Source: Phreatobacter aquaticus
GTDB lineage: Bacteria; Pseudomonadota; Alphaproteobacteria; Rhizobiales; Phreatobacteraceae
Assembly: GCF_005160265.1 (NCBI RefSeq)
Contig: NZ_CP039865.1
Span: 2,876,828 to 2,940,827, forward strand
DNA: 64,000 nucleotides
Direction: 5' to 3'
Part shown: piece after piece, positions 45,406 to 55,688 of the stretch
Numbering within the stretch: position 1 is the stretch's first letter
How the letters are laid out: the number at the start of each line of letters is the position of its first letter
Translations under genes and position numbers: made by a program
Notes under the pieces: model-generated
Told to the model about the DNA's origin: nothing
What the model saw: the letters and a program-made list of their open reading frames with translations, nothing else
Databases searched by the model: none

Positions 45406-47406
45406 ATGCCGTCCGTCGATCTCACATCCCCCAAAATCCATGGCCGCATGGCGAACGCGATCCGCGCCCTGTCCATGGACGCTGTCGAGCAGGCCAAGTC
45501 CGGTCATCCCGGCCTGCCGATGGGCGCGGCCGACATGGCGACCGTGCTGTTCTCGCGCTTCCTGAAGATTGATCCGGCGAACCCCACCTGGGCCGACCGT
45601 GATCGCTTCGTGCTGTCAGCCGGCCATGGCTCGATGCTGGTCTACGCGCTCAATCATCTTGTCGGCTACAAGGACATGCCGATGGAGGAGATCCGCCGTT
45701 TCCGGCAGATCGGCTCCAAGACCCCCGGTCACCCCGAATATGGCCACACCCTCGGCGTCGAGACGACGACCGGCCCGCTGGGGCAGGGCATCGCGACCGC
45801 CGTCGGCATGGCCATGGCCGAGAAGATGCTGGCCGCCGAATTCGGCAAGAAGGTTGTCGACCACTTCACCTATGTGCTCGCCTCCGACGGCGACCTGATG
45901 GAGGGCATCTCCCAGGAGGCCATCGCAATGGCCGGTCACTGGAAGCTGAACAAGCTGATCGTGCTCTTCGACGACAATGGCATTTCCATCGATGGCCCAC
46001 TGTCGATCGCCGACTCGGTCGACCAGGTGAAGCGCTTCCAGGCCGCCGGCTGGCGCGCCGAGCGCATCGACGGCCATGATGCCGAGGCGATCGCCGCCGC
46101 CATCCTGCGGGCTCAGAAGTCCGGCAAGCCGTCGCTCATCGCCTGCAAGACCATCATCGGCTATGGCGCACCGAAGAAGGCCGGCACCTCCAAGGCCCAT
46201 GGCGAGCCGCTGGGCGCGGACGAGCTGAAGGCCGCCAAGGACAAGCTCGGCATCGACTGGCCGGCCTTCACGGTTCCCGCCGATATCGCCCAGGCCTGGG
46301 CCGAGGTCGGCAAGCGCGGCGCGAGCGCCCGCAAGGACTGGGAAGCCCGCTTCGCGACCCTGAGCCCGGGCAAGCAGTCCGAATTCACCCGCCGGATGCG
46401 CCACGAGCGCTCGCCCAAGCTCGCCAAGGCCTTCACCGCCCACAAGAAGGCGCTGATCGCGACGCCGCAGAACATCGCCACCCGCAAGTCGTCGGAACTG
46501 GCGGTTGAGGTCATCGCCGGTGTCATGCCGGAATTCCTGGCGGGGTCGGCCGATCTCACCGGCTCCAACAACACCAAGGCGAAGTCTGCCGTCGCCTTCT
46601 CCGCCAAGACGCCGAAGGGCCGCTACGTCCATTACGGCATCCGCGAGCACGGCATGGCCGCTGCCATGAACGGCATCGCGCTCCATGGCGGCCTTGCCCC
46701 CAATGGCGCGACCTTCATGGTCTTCACCGACTATTGCCGCCCGGCGATCCGCCTCTCGGCGCTGATGGGTCTCGGCGTGGTCTATGTCATGACCCATGAT
46801 TCCATCGGCCTCGGCGAGGACGGCCCGACTCATCAGCCGGTCGAGCATCTGGCAGCGCTCCGCGCCATTCCCGGCCTGCGCGTGTTCCGCCCGGCCGATT
46901 CCATCGAGGTCGCCGAGACCTGGGAACTGGCGCTCCAGCGCACCGATGGCCCGACCATCCTGGCGCTGACCCGCCAGAACCTGCCGCAGCTGCGCACCGA
47001 CGCGAAAGCCAACCGCTCGGCTGCCGGCGCCTATGAGCTGATCGCAGCCGAAGGCGGCAAGGCCCAGGCAACCCTGTTTGCCACGGGTTCCGAAGTCGAG
47101 ATCGCGGTGGCTGCTCGCAAGCTGCTGGCCGACAAGGGCGTCCGCGCCCGCGTCGTCTCCGTTCCCTCGCTCGACCTGTTCCTGCAGCAATCGGCCGAGG
47201 ACCGCGCCAAGGTGATTGGTTCCGCTGGCGTCAAGGTCGCCATCGAGGCCGGCATCCGCCAGGGCTGGGACGCGGTGATCGGCGCCGATGGCCTGTTCGT
47301 CGGCATGTCCTCGTTCGGCGCCTCGGCGCCCTACAAGGAACTCTACAAGCATTTCGGCATCACGGCGGAAGCCGCGGCCGACGCCGTGCTCAAGGCGCTG
47401 GCCTGA
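45406..47406 (+). CDS. tkt: Transketolase
   Basis: Thiamine-diphosphate enzyme of the pentose phosphate and Calvin pathways. A 666-residue protein with [14 protein letters not shown] near residue 32, the ThDP/Mg motif [14 protein letters not shown] with [10 protein letters not shown], and the transketolase second motif [16 protein letters not shown]. It starts the tkt-gap-pgk-fba series. Confidence 0.97.
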   Translation: MPSVDLTSPKIHGRMANAIRALSMDAVEQAKSGHPGLPMGAADMATVLFSRFLKIDPANPTWADRDRFVLSAGHGSMLVYALNHLVGYKDMPMEEIRRFRQIGSKTPGHPEYGHTLGVETTTGPLGQGIATAVGMAMAEKMLAAEFGKKVVDHFTYVLASDGDLMEGISQEAIAMAGHWKLNKLIVLFDDNGISIDGPLSIADSVDQVKRFQAAGWRAERIDGHDAEAIAAAILRAQKSGKPSLIACKTIIGYGAPKKAGTSKAHGEPLGADELKAAKDKLGIDWPAFTVPADIAQAWAEVGKRGASARKDWEARFATLSPGKQSEFTRRMRHERSPKLAKAFTAHKKALIATPQNIATRKSSELAVEVIAGVMPEFLAGSADLTGSNNTKAKSAVAFSAKTPKGRYVHYGIREHGMAAAMNGIALHGGLAPNGATFMVFTDYCRPAIRLSALMGLGVVYVMTHDSIGLGEDGPTHQPVEHLAALRAIPGLRVFRPADSIEVAETWELALQRTDGPTILALTRQNLPQLRTDAKANRSAAGAYELIAAEGGKAQATLFATGSEVEIAVAARKLLADKGVRARVVSVPSLDLFLQQSAEDRAKVIGSAGVKVAIEAGIRQGWDAVIGADGLFVGMSSFGASAPYKELYKHFGITAEAAADAVLKALA

Positions 47407-47531
47407 TCTGACTTCATGAAGGCCGGAGCGCCAATGCCCCGGTCTTGCCACCATCGGGCGCCACTGCGTGACGCCGATCGATTTCGGGACCGGGCTGGAA
47501 TTTCCGGCCGCATGCCAAGGAGAAGCTCAAC

Positions 47532-48542
47532 ATGACCGTTCGCGTCTTCATCAACGGTTTCGGCCGCATCGGCCGTAACGTCCTGCGCGCCATTGTCGAG
47601 GGCAAGCGCAAGGACATCGAGGTTGTCGGCATCAACGACCTCGGTCCGGTGGCGACCAATGCCCATCTCCTCAGGTTCGATTCGGTTCACGGCCGCTTCC
47701 CGGCCGAGGTGACCGTCGACGGCGACTTCATCGTGGTCGCCGGCAAGCGCATCAAGGTCACCGCGATCAAGGATCCGGCCGAGCTTCCGCACAAGGAACT
47801 CAATGTCGATGTGGCAATGGAATGCACCGGCATCTTCACCACCCGCGACAAGGCCGCCGCCCATCTGAAGGCCGGCGCCAAGCGCGTTCTGGTCTCGGCT
47901 CCCTGCGACGGCGCCGATCTGACGGTGGTCTTCGGCGTCAATGACGACAAGCTCACCAAGGATCATCTCGTCGTCTCCAACGCCTCCTGCACCACCAATT
48001 GCCTCGCCCCTGTCGTCTCCGTGCTGCACAAGACCTGCGGCATCGACAAGGGCTTCATGACCACGATCCATGCCTATACCGGCGACCAGCCGACGCTCGA
48101 CACCATGCACAAGGATCTCTACCGCGCCCGCGCCGCGGCCTTGTCGATGATCCCGACCTCGACGGGCGCCGCCAAGGCGATCGGCCTGGTCATTCCCGAA
48201 CTGAAGGGCCGTCTCGACGGCACCTCGATCCGTGTGCCGACGCCGAATGTCTCGGTGGTCGATTTCAAGTTCCTGGCCAAGCGCAAGACGACGGTCGAGA
48301 AGGTCAACGAGGCCATCGTCAAGGCATCCAAGCGCGGTTCGCTCAAGGGCATCCTGTCCTATACCGACGAGCCCAATGTCTCGATCGACATGAACCACAA
48401 TCCGCATTCGTCGATCTTCGCTCTCGACCAGACCAAGGTCATGGACGAGAAGTTCGTGCGCATCCTCACCTGGTACGACAATGAGTGGGGCTTCTCGAAC
48501 CGCATGAGCGACACCGCTGTCGCGCTCGCCAAGCTGATCTGA
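47532..48542 (+). CDS. gap: Glyceraldehyde-3-phosphate dehydrogenase, type I
   Basis: A 336-residue enzyme. NAD-binding [11 protein letters not shown] at the start, catalytic Cys153 in [25 protein letters not shown], and the C-terminal [12 protein letters not shown]. The VVGINDLG segment keeps the Asp expected for NAD preference. It follows tkt by 125 bases. Confidence 0.97.
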   Translation: MTVRVFINGFGRIGRNVLRAIVEGKRKDIEVVGINDLGPVATNAHLLRFDSVHGRFPAEVTVDGDFIVVAGKRIKVTAIKDPAELPHKELNVDVAMECTGIFTTRDKAAAHLKAGAKRVLVSAPCDGADLTVVFGVNDDKLTKDHLVVSNASCTTNCLAPVVSVLHKTCGIDKGFMTTIHAYTGDQPTLDTMHKDLYRARAAALSMIPTSTGAAKAIGLVIPELKGRLDGTSIRVPTPNVSVVDFKFLAKRKTTVEKVNEAIVKASKRGSLKGILSYTDEPNVSIDMNHNPHSSIFALDQTKVMDEKFVRILTWYDNEWGFSNRMSDTAVALAKLI

Positions 48543-48556
48543 CTGTGCTTTGATTC

Positions 48557-48580
48557 CGGCGCCTCCATCGGGAGGCGCCG
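48557..48580 (+). repeat. Hairpin between gap and the small membrane peptide gene
   Basis: A 10-bp stem CGGCGCCTCC/GGAGGCGCCG with loop ATCG. No T-run follows, so it may attenuate or stabilise the gap transcript rather than end it. Confidence 0.55.
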
Positions 48581-48598
48581 TCGATCTATCGAGGTGAC

Positions 48599-48742
48599 AT
48601 GAGCTGGCAGAACGTCCTGGGGCTGACTGGATTGGTCGGTCTGATCGCCTTGATCATTTTCGGGTTCCGCCAAGGCCTGAGCCGCGACTCGAAACCAAAC
48701 CACGACAACTGGTCCGCCGATCCCCGCGACCCAACCCCTTAG
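48599..48742 (+). CDS. 47-residue single-span membrane peptide
   Basis: An intact small frame lies between gap and pgk: ATG at 48599 preceded by GAGG, stop TAG 6 bases before pgk. It codes for MSWQNVLGLTGLVG, a hydrophobic span (GLIALIIFGFRQG) and a polar Pro/Asp-rich tail ending DPRDPTP. The layout (one helix, then a polar cytoplasmic tail) and the tight spacing to pgk support real translation. Function unknown. Confidence 0.6.
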   Translation: MSWQNVLGLTGLVGLIALIIFGFRQGLSRDSKPNHDNWSADPRDPTP

Positions 48743-48748
48743 CTGAAC

Positions 48749-49939
48749 ATGACCTCATTCCGCACCCTCGACGATGCCGATCTCAAGGGAAAGCGCGCGC
48801 TGGTGCGCGTCGATCTCAATGTTCCCATGGAGAATGGCCGGGTCACCGACCTGACGCGCCTGGAGCGCATCGTGCCGACGCTGACGACGCTCGCCGACGG
48901 CGGCGCCAAGGTCATCATCCTCGCCCATTTCGGCCGTCCCAAGGGGGTCGATCCCACCCAGTCGCTGAAGGCCGTGGTGCCGGCGCTGGCCGACGTGCTG
49001 AGGCGCCCCGTCGCCTTCGCCGAGGACTGCATCGGCGATGTCGCGAAGAAGGCCGTGGACGCGATCAAGCCGGGCGAGATCCTGGTCCTTGAGAACACTC
49101 GCTTCCACAAGGGCGAGGAAAAGAACGACCCCGATTTCGTGCGTGCGCTGGCCGCCAATGGCGACCTCTGGGTTGCCGACGCCTTCTCGGCCTCTCACCG
49201 CGCCCATGCCTCGACCGAAGGCCTCGGCCATGTCCTGCCGGCCTATGCCGGGCGCACCATGCAGGCCGAACTCGAGGCGCTGACCAAGGCGCTGGAGAAG
49301 CCCGAGCGGCCGGTCGCAGCCGTTGTCGGCGGCGCCAAGGTGTCGACCAAGCTCGATCTCATCGGCAACCTGTCGAAGAAGGTCGACGTCCTGATCATCG
49401 GCGGCGGCATGGCCAACACCTTCCTCGCCGCCGAGGGCAAGTCTGTCGGCAAGTCGCTCTGCGAGCATGATCTCGTCGAGACCGCGCGCACCATGGTGGC
49501 GGAGGCCGCGAAGAACGGCTGCCGCATCGTGCTGCCGGTCGATGTCGTCTGCGCCAAGGAATTCAAGGCCAATGCGCCGCACCGCGTCTGCGGTGTCGAC
49601 GACGTGGCCGCCGACGAGATGATCCTCGATATCGGCCCGAAATCGGTCGAGCATGTCGTGTCCGTGCTGGCTCAGTCGAAGACGCTGGTCTGGAACGGGC
49701 CGTTCGGCGCCTTCGAGATGGAGCCCTTCGACAATGGCACCGTGTCGGTGGCGGAAGCGGCCGCTGAACTGACGAAGAATGGCGATCTCGTCTCGGTGGC
49801 CGGTGGCGGAGACACGGTCTCGGCGCTCAACCAGGCTGGCGCGGCCGACCGCTTCACCTATGTCTCGACCGCCGGTGGCGCCTTCCTCGAATGGATGGAA
49901 GGCAAGCCGCTGCCGGGCGTGGATGTGCTAAGGTCCTGA
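48749..49939 (+). CDS. pgk: Phosphoglycerate kinase
   Basis: A 396-residue enzyme. [15 protein letters not shown] near the N-terminus, [35 protein letters not shown] and the nucleotide site [13 protein letters not shown]. It converts 1,3-bisphosphoglycerate to 3-phosphoglycerate with ATP gain. It starts 6 bases after the small peptide gene. Confidence 0.97.
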   Translation: MTSFRTLDDADLKGKRALVRVDLNVPMENGRVTDLTRLERIVPTLTTLADGGAKVIILAHFGRPKGVDPTQSLKAVVPALADVLRRPVAFAEDCIGDVAKKAVDAIKPGEILVLENTRFHKGEEKNDPDFVRALAANGDLWVADAFSASHRAHASTEGLGHVLPAYAGRTMQAELEALTKALEKPERPVAAVVGGAKVSTKLDLIGNLSKKVDVLIIGGGMANTFLAAEGKSVGKSLCEHDLVETARTMVAEAAKNGCRIVLPVDVVCAKEFKANAPHRVCGVDDVAADEMILDIGPKSVEHVVSVLAQSKTLVWNGPFGAFEMEPFDNGTVSVAEAAAELTKNGDLVSVAGGGDTVSALNQAGAADRFTYVSTAGGAFLEWMEGKPLPGVDVLRS

Positions 49940-49991
49940 TGCGCTGTCCCGCATGCCGGGGCATCTGACGCGACCATCCTTGCGGGAGGCC

Positions 49992-50576
49992 ATGCTGAGA
50001 AGCATGAGGTTCTTGACTGCGGCTCTCCTGGCCATCGTCTGCGCGCCGGCAACCGCCGCCGCGCAGGACACGCGCCCGACCGTCCTGCTGCTCGATGGCC
50101 TGTTCATCTACGTCCACCAGCAATATGTCGGCGTGTCCGCGCTGGCCGGCATGCTCGATCGGCTCGGCTATCGCACCCTCGTTGATACCCACCTCATGAC
50201 GCGCACGGCCAACGCCGCGCCCGATGTGATCATCGGTCACTCGATGGGCGGATCGAGCGCGCTGAAATATGCTGGCGAAATGGTCGCCGCCGGCAAGCCG
50301 GCCCCGGTCATCATCACCATCGATGCCGCTTTCGGCTCGCCGGCCTGTCCCGTGCCCCGCTGCACCAACATCCGCACGCCCGGCTTTCCGGACATCGTCG
50401 GCGCCGAGAACATCGACGCCTGGAAAGCAGGGGCCTTCATGGTGAACCACGCCATGCTGGCGACCAATCCGGCGGTCCAGCAGATGGTCCTCCGCCAGGC
50501 CGAGGCGATCCTGATCGAGCGCATGCCGGCAACCCCGCCGCTGAGCGCGCCGATCCCTCTGCCGCGGCCGCATTAA
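49992..50576 (+). CDS. Secreted alpha/beta-hydrolase-like protein
   Basis: A 194-residue protein with a signal peptide (FLTAALLAIVCAPATAAAQ). It carries a lipase-type nucleophile elbow, GHSMGGSSALKYA, and a possible catalytic Asp in IDAAFGSP. Two cysteines (PACPVPRC) may pair. It is short for a full hydrolase fold and lies between pgk and fba. Function unproven; an esterase-like role is inferred. Confidence 0.7.
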   Translation: MLRSMRFLTAALLAIVCAPATAAAQDTRPTVLLLDGLFIYVHQQYVGVSALAGMLDRLGYRTLVDTHLMTRTANAAPDVIIGHSMGGSSALKYAGEMVAAGKPAPVIITIDAAFGSPACPVPRCTNIRTPGFPDIVGAENIDAWKAGAFMVNHAMLATNPAVQQMVLRQAEAILIERMPATPPLSAPIPLPRPH

Positions 50577-50675
50577 GTCTATGCTCTTCGCCCCGAACAG
50601 ACGGCTTTTTTTGGCCGCGCGCTTGGGTTAGACGGTCATCAGCCCCGTTCAAGAACCTCAAGGATGGAACCGCCC

Positions 50676-51743
50676 ATGGCCCGCATCACGCTTCGCCAGC
50701 TTCTCGACCACGCCGCCGAAAACGATTACGGCGTGCCGGCCTTCAACATCAACAATATGGAGCAGGCGCTGGCGATCATGGAGGCGGCCAATGCCGTCGA
50801 TGCGCCGGTGATCATCCAGGCCTCGCGCGGCGCGCGGTCCTACGCCAATGACATCATGCTCAAGCACATGATGGACGCCGTCACCGAAATCTACCCGCAC
50901 ATCCCGGTCTGCGTGCATCTCGACCACGGCAACGAGCCGGCGACCTGCATGACCGCGATCCAGGCCGGTTTCACCTCGGTCATGATGGACGGCTCGCTGA
51001 AGGCCGACGGCAAGACCCCCGGCGACTGGGACTACAATGTCGGCGTGACCAAGCAGGTCACCGACATGTCCCATCTCGGCGGCATCTCGGTCGAGGGTGA
51101 GCTCGGCGTGCTCGGCTCGCTCGAGACCGGCGAGGGCGAGAAGGAAGACGGCCATGGCGCCGAGGGCAAGCTCTCCCACGACCAGCTGCTGACCAATCCC
51201 GATGAGGCCGTGAAATTCGTGCGCGAGACCAAGGTCGATGCGCTCGCCATCGCCATGGGCACCTCGCACGGCGCCTACAAGTTCTCGCGCAAGCCCGACG
51301 GCAAGGTTCTCGCGATGAACGTCATCGAGGAGATCCACCGCAAGCTGCCGAACACCCATCTGGTGATGCACGGCTCCTCGTCGGTGCCGCAGGAGCTGCA
51401 GGACATCATCAACAAGTTCGGCGGCCAGATGAAGCCGACCTGGGGCGTGCCGGTCGAGGAGATCCAGCGCGGCATCAAGCACGGCGTGCGCAAGATCAAC
51501 ATCGACACCGACAACCGGATGGCCATGACCGGCCAGATCCGCAAGGTCTTCGCCGAGAACCCGAGCGAGTTCGACCCGCGCAAATATCTGAAGCCCGCCA
51601 TGGAGGCGATGACCAAGCTCTGCCGCCAGCGCCTGGAAGAGTTCAACACCGCCGGCCAGGCTTCCAAGATCAAGAAGGTCATCACACTGGCCGACATGGC
51701 CAAGCGCTATGCCAAGGGCGATCTCGACCCGAAGATCGCCTGA
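50676..51743 (+). CDS. fba: Fructose-bisphosphate aldolase, class II (Calvin-type)
   Basis: A 355-residue zinc aldolase. Metal and substrate segments: VHLDHGN (residues 80-86), [30 protein letters not shown] and [10 protein letters not shown]. The long-form insert around [16 protein letters not shown] fits the Calvin-cycle subtype. The Met at 50676 is preferred over 50664 because of the AAGGA spacing. A strong terminator follows. Confidence 0.96.
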   Translation: MARITLRQLLDHAAENDYGVPAFNINNMEQALAIMEAANAVDAPVIIQASRGARSYANDIMLKHMMDAVTEIYPHIPVCVHLDHGNEPATCMTAIQAGFTSVMMDGSLKADGKTPGDWDYNVGVTKQVTDMSHLGGISVEGELGVLGSLETGEGEKEDGHGAEGKLSHDQLLTNPDEAVKFVRETKVDALAIAMGTSHGAYKFSRKPDGKVLAMNVIEEIHRKLPNTHLVMHGSSSVPQELQDIINKFGGQMKPTWGVPVEEIQRGIKHGVRKINIDTDNRMAMTGQIRKVFAENPSEFDPRKYLKPAMEAMTKLCRQRLEEFNTAGQASKIKKVITLADMAKRYAKGDLDPKIA

Positions 51744-51771
51744 TCCAGCGGTAGCCGGCAGCCGGAATGCA

Positions 51772-51800
51772 AACGGGGAGGCGCGAGCCTCCCCGTTTTT
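51772..51800 (+). terminator. Rho-independent terminator after fba
   Basis: An 11-bp stem AACGGGGAGGC/GCCTCCCCGTT with loop GCGA, then TTTTT. Confidence 0.92.
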
Positions 51801-51824
51801 CTTTGGGTGCGTCTGCTGATGGGG

Positions 51825-53741
51825 TCAGCGGTTGGCGCGAACCTGGATGTTCAGCATCGGCAGCAGCGCCAGCGGCGAAGACCGGGCGGCCATGGCGAGT
51901 GCCGCCAGCGGCAACTCGCCCTTCGGCGTCGCCGAGATCGTCAGCGAGTTCGGATCATCGAGGAATGCGTTGACGGCGGTGCGGATGCTGGCGGCCAGCG
52001 CCTTGTCCTGGATGAACTGACCGATCAGGGCCGACGCCTGCTCCTTCAGCTGTTCGGTGAAGGCGTCTTCCTCCACGCCCGCCTGCTCGGCCGTGTGGGT
52101 GAGGAGCGATGCGACGGCGCCGTCCTCGGTATAGGACAGCGTCAGCGGGCCTGCCTTGGCGGCAAGGCCCAGCGTCGCGGCCGTTCCCGGCAGGCCTTCG
52201 ATCTGCTGGCGCTCCAGGCCGCCGATCGTCATGGCCAGCGTCAGGGCGCCGACATCGGCCACCGTGATGTTGAGGTTGCGCAACCGCAGTTCCCGGGCGG
52301 CCTCGACATATTCGAGTTCGAATTCCGACGACAGCAAGATCTTGTCCTCGATGCCGAGCGGCGCCATCTGGGCACGCTGGATCGGATCGGTGACAGGAGC
52401 TTCAAAGCCGGTCATGCGGGCCCGAAGCCGGGTCGGCACCAGCCCGATGCGCGGGCCAGCCTCCACCTCGAAGCGCTCCACCTTGCCAAGTGACTGGCCG
52501 GTGCGGTCGGTCACGGCGACGCCCTCGAACAGGACGCGGCGGATATCCGGATAGGCAGCGGGCGGCACGGTCTGGCCCTGCGCGAACCGTCCTTCCGATA
52601 TTTCCTTGCCCAGAGCCACCAGGCCCGACCCGTCGATCCCTTCGATAGCGAAGCGGGCGATGCGGCCGCGCTGGCCATTGTTGGCCGGTGCAGCCATGCC
52701 GTTGACCTCGATCGAGCCAAGTTTGCCCTGGCTCAGCCCGACAAAGGCCATCCGTTCCATCGAGATATCTTCGTTGGTCGGCGACTGGCCCTTGAAATTG
52801 ACCATCTCGATCCGCTCGATATCGAGCCGCGAGAAGATCTCGGCCGCTGCGCCGATCGAACGGCGGCGGCCCGCATCGTCCGTCGCCGAGGGATCGATGT
52901 CGCGGATCGATTCGGTGATCGCGAGCAGGGACCGCTCGCCGGGGCGCATTGTGATCTTGCCGATGATCAGGCGCTCGATGGAAAAGGGCTGGCCGGTCTG
53001 GCTGGCGCTGCGCACCTGTTCGATCGTGCCGCTCTCCAGCGCGACAGTCGATGTCGTGCCCGTGGCGATAGCTGCGGTTGCATCGACGCCGGTCAGCCGG
53101 ATCTGACCGATCTCGACCTTCGGGCCGGCCGGCCCCTGCTGGGTGCTGGTCGAGAGCCCGCCAATGGTGATCTCGCCGATCTTGCCGCGCGCGAACCTGT
53201 TGAAGCGGACGTTGCGATAGATGCCTTCATCCGTGCGCCCCATCTGGCGCCGCGTGATGGTCAATGACGGGATATCGATGCGCTCGGACGAAAATCCGGT
53301 CAGCGCGGCCTGGCTTGCCCCCGAAAACAGCGGTTCGCCGGCTGCAAGGCTTGCCAGCAGCGCGGCCAGCGAGCCTTGGGCGTTCGCCACATCGACACGG
53401 TCGGCGCGATAGGCGGGGCCATCGGAGCCCGTTCCCTCGACGCCTTCCAGAAGCACGCGGGCGTTCTGCAGGCTGTCCCCGCTTGCACCACCCGTCACCG
53501 TGATCCGATTGACCTTGACCCCGACGGCGCGCTGGCCGGTCGACGCGAATGTGACGCCCGTGAAGACCAGATTGGAGCCCTCTTCGCGGGCCTCGCCGAA
53601 CGTCGCGCCCGAGACTTGCAGGCCGGCAAGCGCTGCAGTTGCGGCTTTGGAGAGGTCCTCGGCCGGCCCAGCCTGGGCGGCAGCCGACATGACCAGGAGA
53701 AGCGCCGCCGAAAGGCGGAGGGGCGCGGTGCGCGACATCAT
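51825..53741 (-). CDS. Secreted 638-residue protein with internal beta-type repeats (unknown function)
   Basis: A signal peptide (LSAALLLVMSAAAQAG) is followed by a long beta-rich body. I see four copies of a ~45-residue motif, at about residues 58-103, 177-221, 330-372 and 402-448. The copies have an F-x-G/F-x-x start, a G-K-[ILV]-x-x-I-x-[IV]-x-G core and an [IL]-x-G-[VI]-[DE] end (e.g. RGKIGEITIGGLS and QGKLGSIEVNGMA). The C-terminal third is more helical (FTEQLKEQASALIGQFIQDK). Probably periplasmic; a distant AsmA/TamB-like fold is possible but unproven. The ATG at 53741 has an AGGAC site. Confidence 0.7.
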   Translation of the reverse strand: MMSRTAPLRLSAALLLVMSAAAQAGPAEDLSKAATAALAGLQVSGATFGEAREEGSNLVFTGVTFASTGQRAVGVKVNRITVTGGASGDSLQNARVLLEGVEGTGSDGPAYRADRVDVANAQGSLAALLASLAAGEPLFSGASQAALTGFSSERIDIPSLTITRRQMGRTDEGIYRNVRFNRFARGKIGEITIGGLSTSTQQGPAGPKVEIGQIRLTGVDATAAIATGTTSTVALESGTIEQVRSASQTGQPFSIERLIIGKITMRPGERSLLAITESIRDIDPSATDDAGRRRSIGAAAEIFSRLDIERIEMVNFKGQSPTNEDISMERMAFVGLSQGKLGSIEVNGMAAPANNGQRGRIARFAIEGIDGSGLVALGKEISEGRFAQGQTVPPAAYPDIRRVLFEGVAVTDRTGQSLGKVERFEVEAGPRIGLVPTRLRARMTGFEAPVTDPIQRAQMAPLGIEDKILLSSEFELEYVEAARELRLRNLNITVADVGALTLAMTIGGLERQQIEGLPGTAATLGLAAKAGPLTLSYTEDGAVASLLTHTAEQAGVEEDAFTEQLKEQASALIGQFIQDKALAASIRTAVNAFLDDPNSLTISATPKGELPLAALAMAARSSPLALLPMLNIQVRANR

Positions 53742-53949
53742 CGTGTGTGTCCTGACGTTGGGGTGGTCCTGACGATCGACCGGTGGATCATAACGGCAAA
53801 CAACGCACTGGCATCTCAGCGGTTGCCCATACGTGCCGCGTCTGTTCGGCGCACCCTCGCCATGACTTGTTTCCAAACGATGTCGGCTGCGATGAAATTT
53901 CATTCGGCTCTCCCCTTTTTCGCCGCTTTCGGTCATAGGGTGCTGGATC

Positions 53950-54621
53950 ATGTCAAAGACCCAACCGATTGCCATTCCGCCGACCCAGCTCGTGCTGATC
54001 ACGCCGCTCATCGGCGAGCCCGAAGCGTTTCTCGCAACCCTCGACCTCGCGCTCGCCGCAGGGCCGGTTGCAGCTGTCATCGCGCGCCTTGAGCCGGTCG
54101 ATGAACGCACCGCCATCAATCGGGTCAAGGTGCTGGCCAAGGCCGTCCAGGCCCGCGGCGCGGCGCTGATGGTGGACGCCCCCGTCGATGTCGTGGTGCG
54201 CGGCGGCGCCGATGGTCAGCATCTGAGCTTCGATGCGGAGCGGCTCGATGAAGCCGTCGGCCGGCTGCAGCCGGACCGCATGGTGGGCGTCGATGGATTG
54301 AAATCGCGCGACGACGCCATGACCTGCGGCGAGCGTGGCGCCGACTATGTGATGTTCGGCGACCCCATCGTGTCCCGCCACGCGGAGAAGAACGGGGTTC
54401 TGCCGCCGTTCCACGCTGTCGTCGAGCGGGTCGCCTGGTGGGCCGAGGTGTTCGAGGTGCCCGTCGTCGGCTATGCGCCGGATATTGACGGCGTCGCGAC
54501 CCTTGCCGGTGTCCACGCCGATTTCGTCGCCCTCGGCGACGCTATCTGGAAGGATCCGGAAGGGCCTGCAAAGGCGGTCGCGAGGGCCGTCGCGGCATTG
54601 GCTGTCGGAGCGACGGCATGA
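53950..54621 (+). CDS. ThiE-like (thiamine phosphate synthase family) protein, active site degenerate
   Basis: A 223-residue TIM-barrel protein of the thiamine-phosphate-synthase family. The barrel order is kept (LVLITPL; AAVIARLEP; ALMVDAPVDVVVRGGADGQHLS; GADYVMFGDPI; PVVGYAPDI). The usual Q-x-R-x-K motif of strand two is replaced by IARLEP, and the HLGQ-D motif by HLSFDA. It may therefore not make thiamine phosphate. It overlaps the Sel1 gene by 4 bases. Confidence 0.75.
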   Translation: MSKTQPIAIPPTQLVLITPLIGEPEAFLATLDLALAAGPVAAVIARLEPVDERTAINRVKVLAKAVQARGAALMVDAPVDVVVRGGADGQHLSFDAERLDEAVGRLQPDRMVGVDGLKSRDDAMTCGERGADYVMFGDPIVSRHAEKNGVLPPFHAVVERVAWWAEVFEVPVVGYAPDIDGVATLAGVHADFVALGDAIWKDPEGPAKAVARAVAALAVGATA

Positions 54622-55589
54622 GGTTCGTCGCAGCCCAACGCTATCTGCTCGCGGTGGCGCTCACGGGGCTGCTGCCGGGATCTGCCAGTGCCCAGACACG
54701 CGCCGCACCGACACGTCCCGTCCCGGCCATGACGCCTGCGCCCCCCGCCGCCCCGACCGGCGACGCGGCCTTTGCCGCCTACCAGCGCGGCCAGTTCCTG
54801 ACCGCGCTCCGCGAGGCGACCGTGCGCGTCGAGGCGACGCCGCCCGACCCCATCGCGATGACGCTGATCGGCGAGCTTCACGCCACCGGCCTCGGTGTGC
54901 CGCAGAACGAGCAGAAGGCGCTGGGTTGGTACCGGCTCGCGGCCGACCGCGGCGACCGCAACGCGATGTTCGCCCTCGGCATGATGCAGATCGAGGGCAA
55001 GGCGGGATTGACGCGCGATCCGGCCCTCGCGAAGTCGTTCTTTGAAAAGGCGGCGGCGCTTGGCCATGTCGCAGCCCAGTACAATCTCGGGCTGATGGCC
55101 TTTGCCGGTCAGGCTGGCGCGCAGGACATGCCGGCCGCGGCCCGCTGGTTCGAGAAGGCCGCGGAAGCCGGCAGCGCCGATGCGCAATATGCGCTCGCGG
55201 TCATGCTCAAGGACGGCAATGGCGTTGCCGTCGATCTGGCTCGCTCCGCCCGTCTGATGCAATCTGCGGCCTCCCAGGACCTCGCCGAGGCGCAGATCGA
55301 TTTCGCCATCATGCTGTTCAACGGCCATGGCGTGCCGAAGGACGAGGCCGCATCGGCACGGCTTTTCCAGCGCGCCGCACTGCGCGGCAATCCGGTCGCG
55401 ATGAACCGCTTTGCCCGACTGCTCGCGAGCGGCAGAGGTGTCGCAGCCGATCCGCTCAAGGCCGCGCAATGGTATACGCTCGCCCGCGTTCTGGGCTCCG
55501 ACGATGCCTGGCTCTCCGATTTCGTGGCCAAGCTTGACCCGGTCCAGCGCGACCAGGCCGAGCGCGGCGCGCGGGAATGGATGCGCTGA
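54618..55589 (+). CDS. Exported Sel1-repeat protein
   Basis: A 323-residue protein with a signal peptide (cut near SASAQ), a Pro-rich linker and about six Sel1-like repeats (e.g. ALGWYRLAADRGDRNAMFAL, AARWFEKAAEAGSADAQYAL, SARLFQRAALRGNPVAMNRF). Such solenoids are protein-binding scaffolds in the periplasm. It is co-translated with the ThiE-like gene (ATGA overlap). Binding partner unknown. Confidence 0.88.
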   Translation: MRFVAAQRYLLAVALTGLLPGSASAQTRAAPTRPVPAMTPAPPAAPTGDAAFAAYQRGQFLTALREATVRVEATPPDPIAMTLIGELHATGLGVPQNEQKALGWYRLAADRGDRNAMFALGMMQIEGKAGLTRDPALAKSFFEKAAALGHVAAQYNLGLMAFAGQAGAQDMPAAARWFEKAAEAGSADAQYALAVMLKDGNGVAVDLARSARLMQSAASQDLAEAQIDFAIMLFNGHGVPKDEAASARLFQRAALRGNPVAMNRFARLLASGRGVAADPLKAAQWYTLARVLGSDDAWLSDFVAKLDPVQRDQAERGAREWMR

Positions 55590-55688
55590 GCGGCTGCCGA
55601 TCGCTCGCCGCAAACCGTCGAAAGCTTGACCCTGGCGTCACGGGCGGGCATGACGCGCGCTTAGACGTGATGCGTCCCAAGGATTACC

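Noticed and set aside
45616-47454. A 612-codon open frame on the minus strand over tkt
   Set aside because: Antisense to a clear transketolase; composition is that of a shadow frame.
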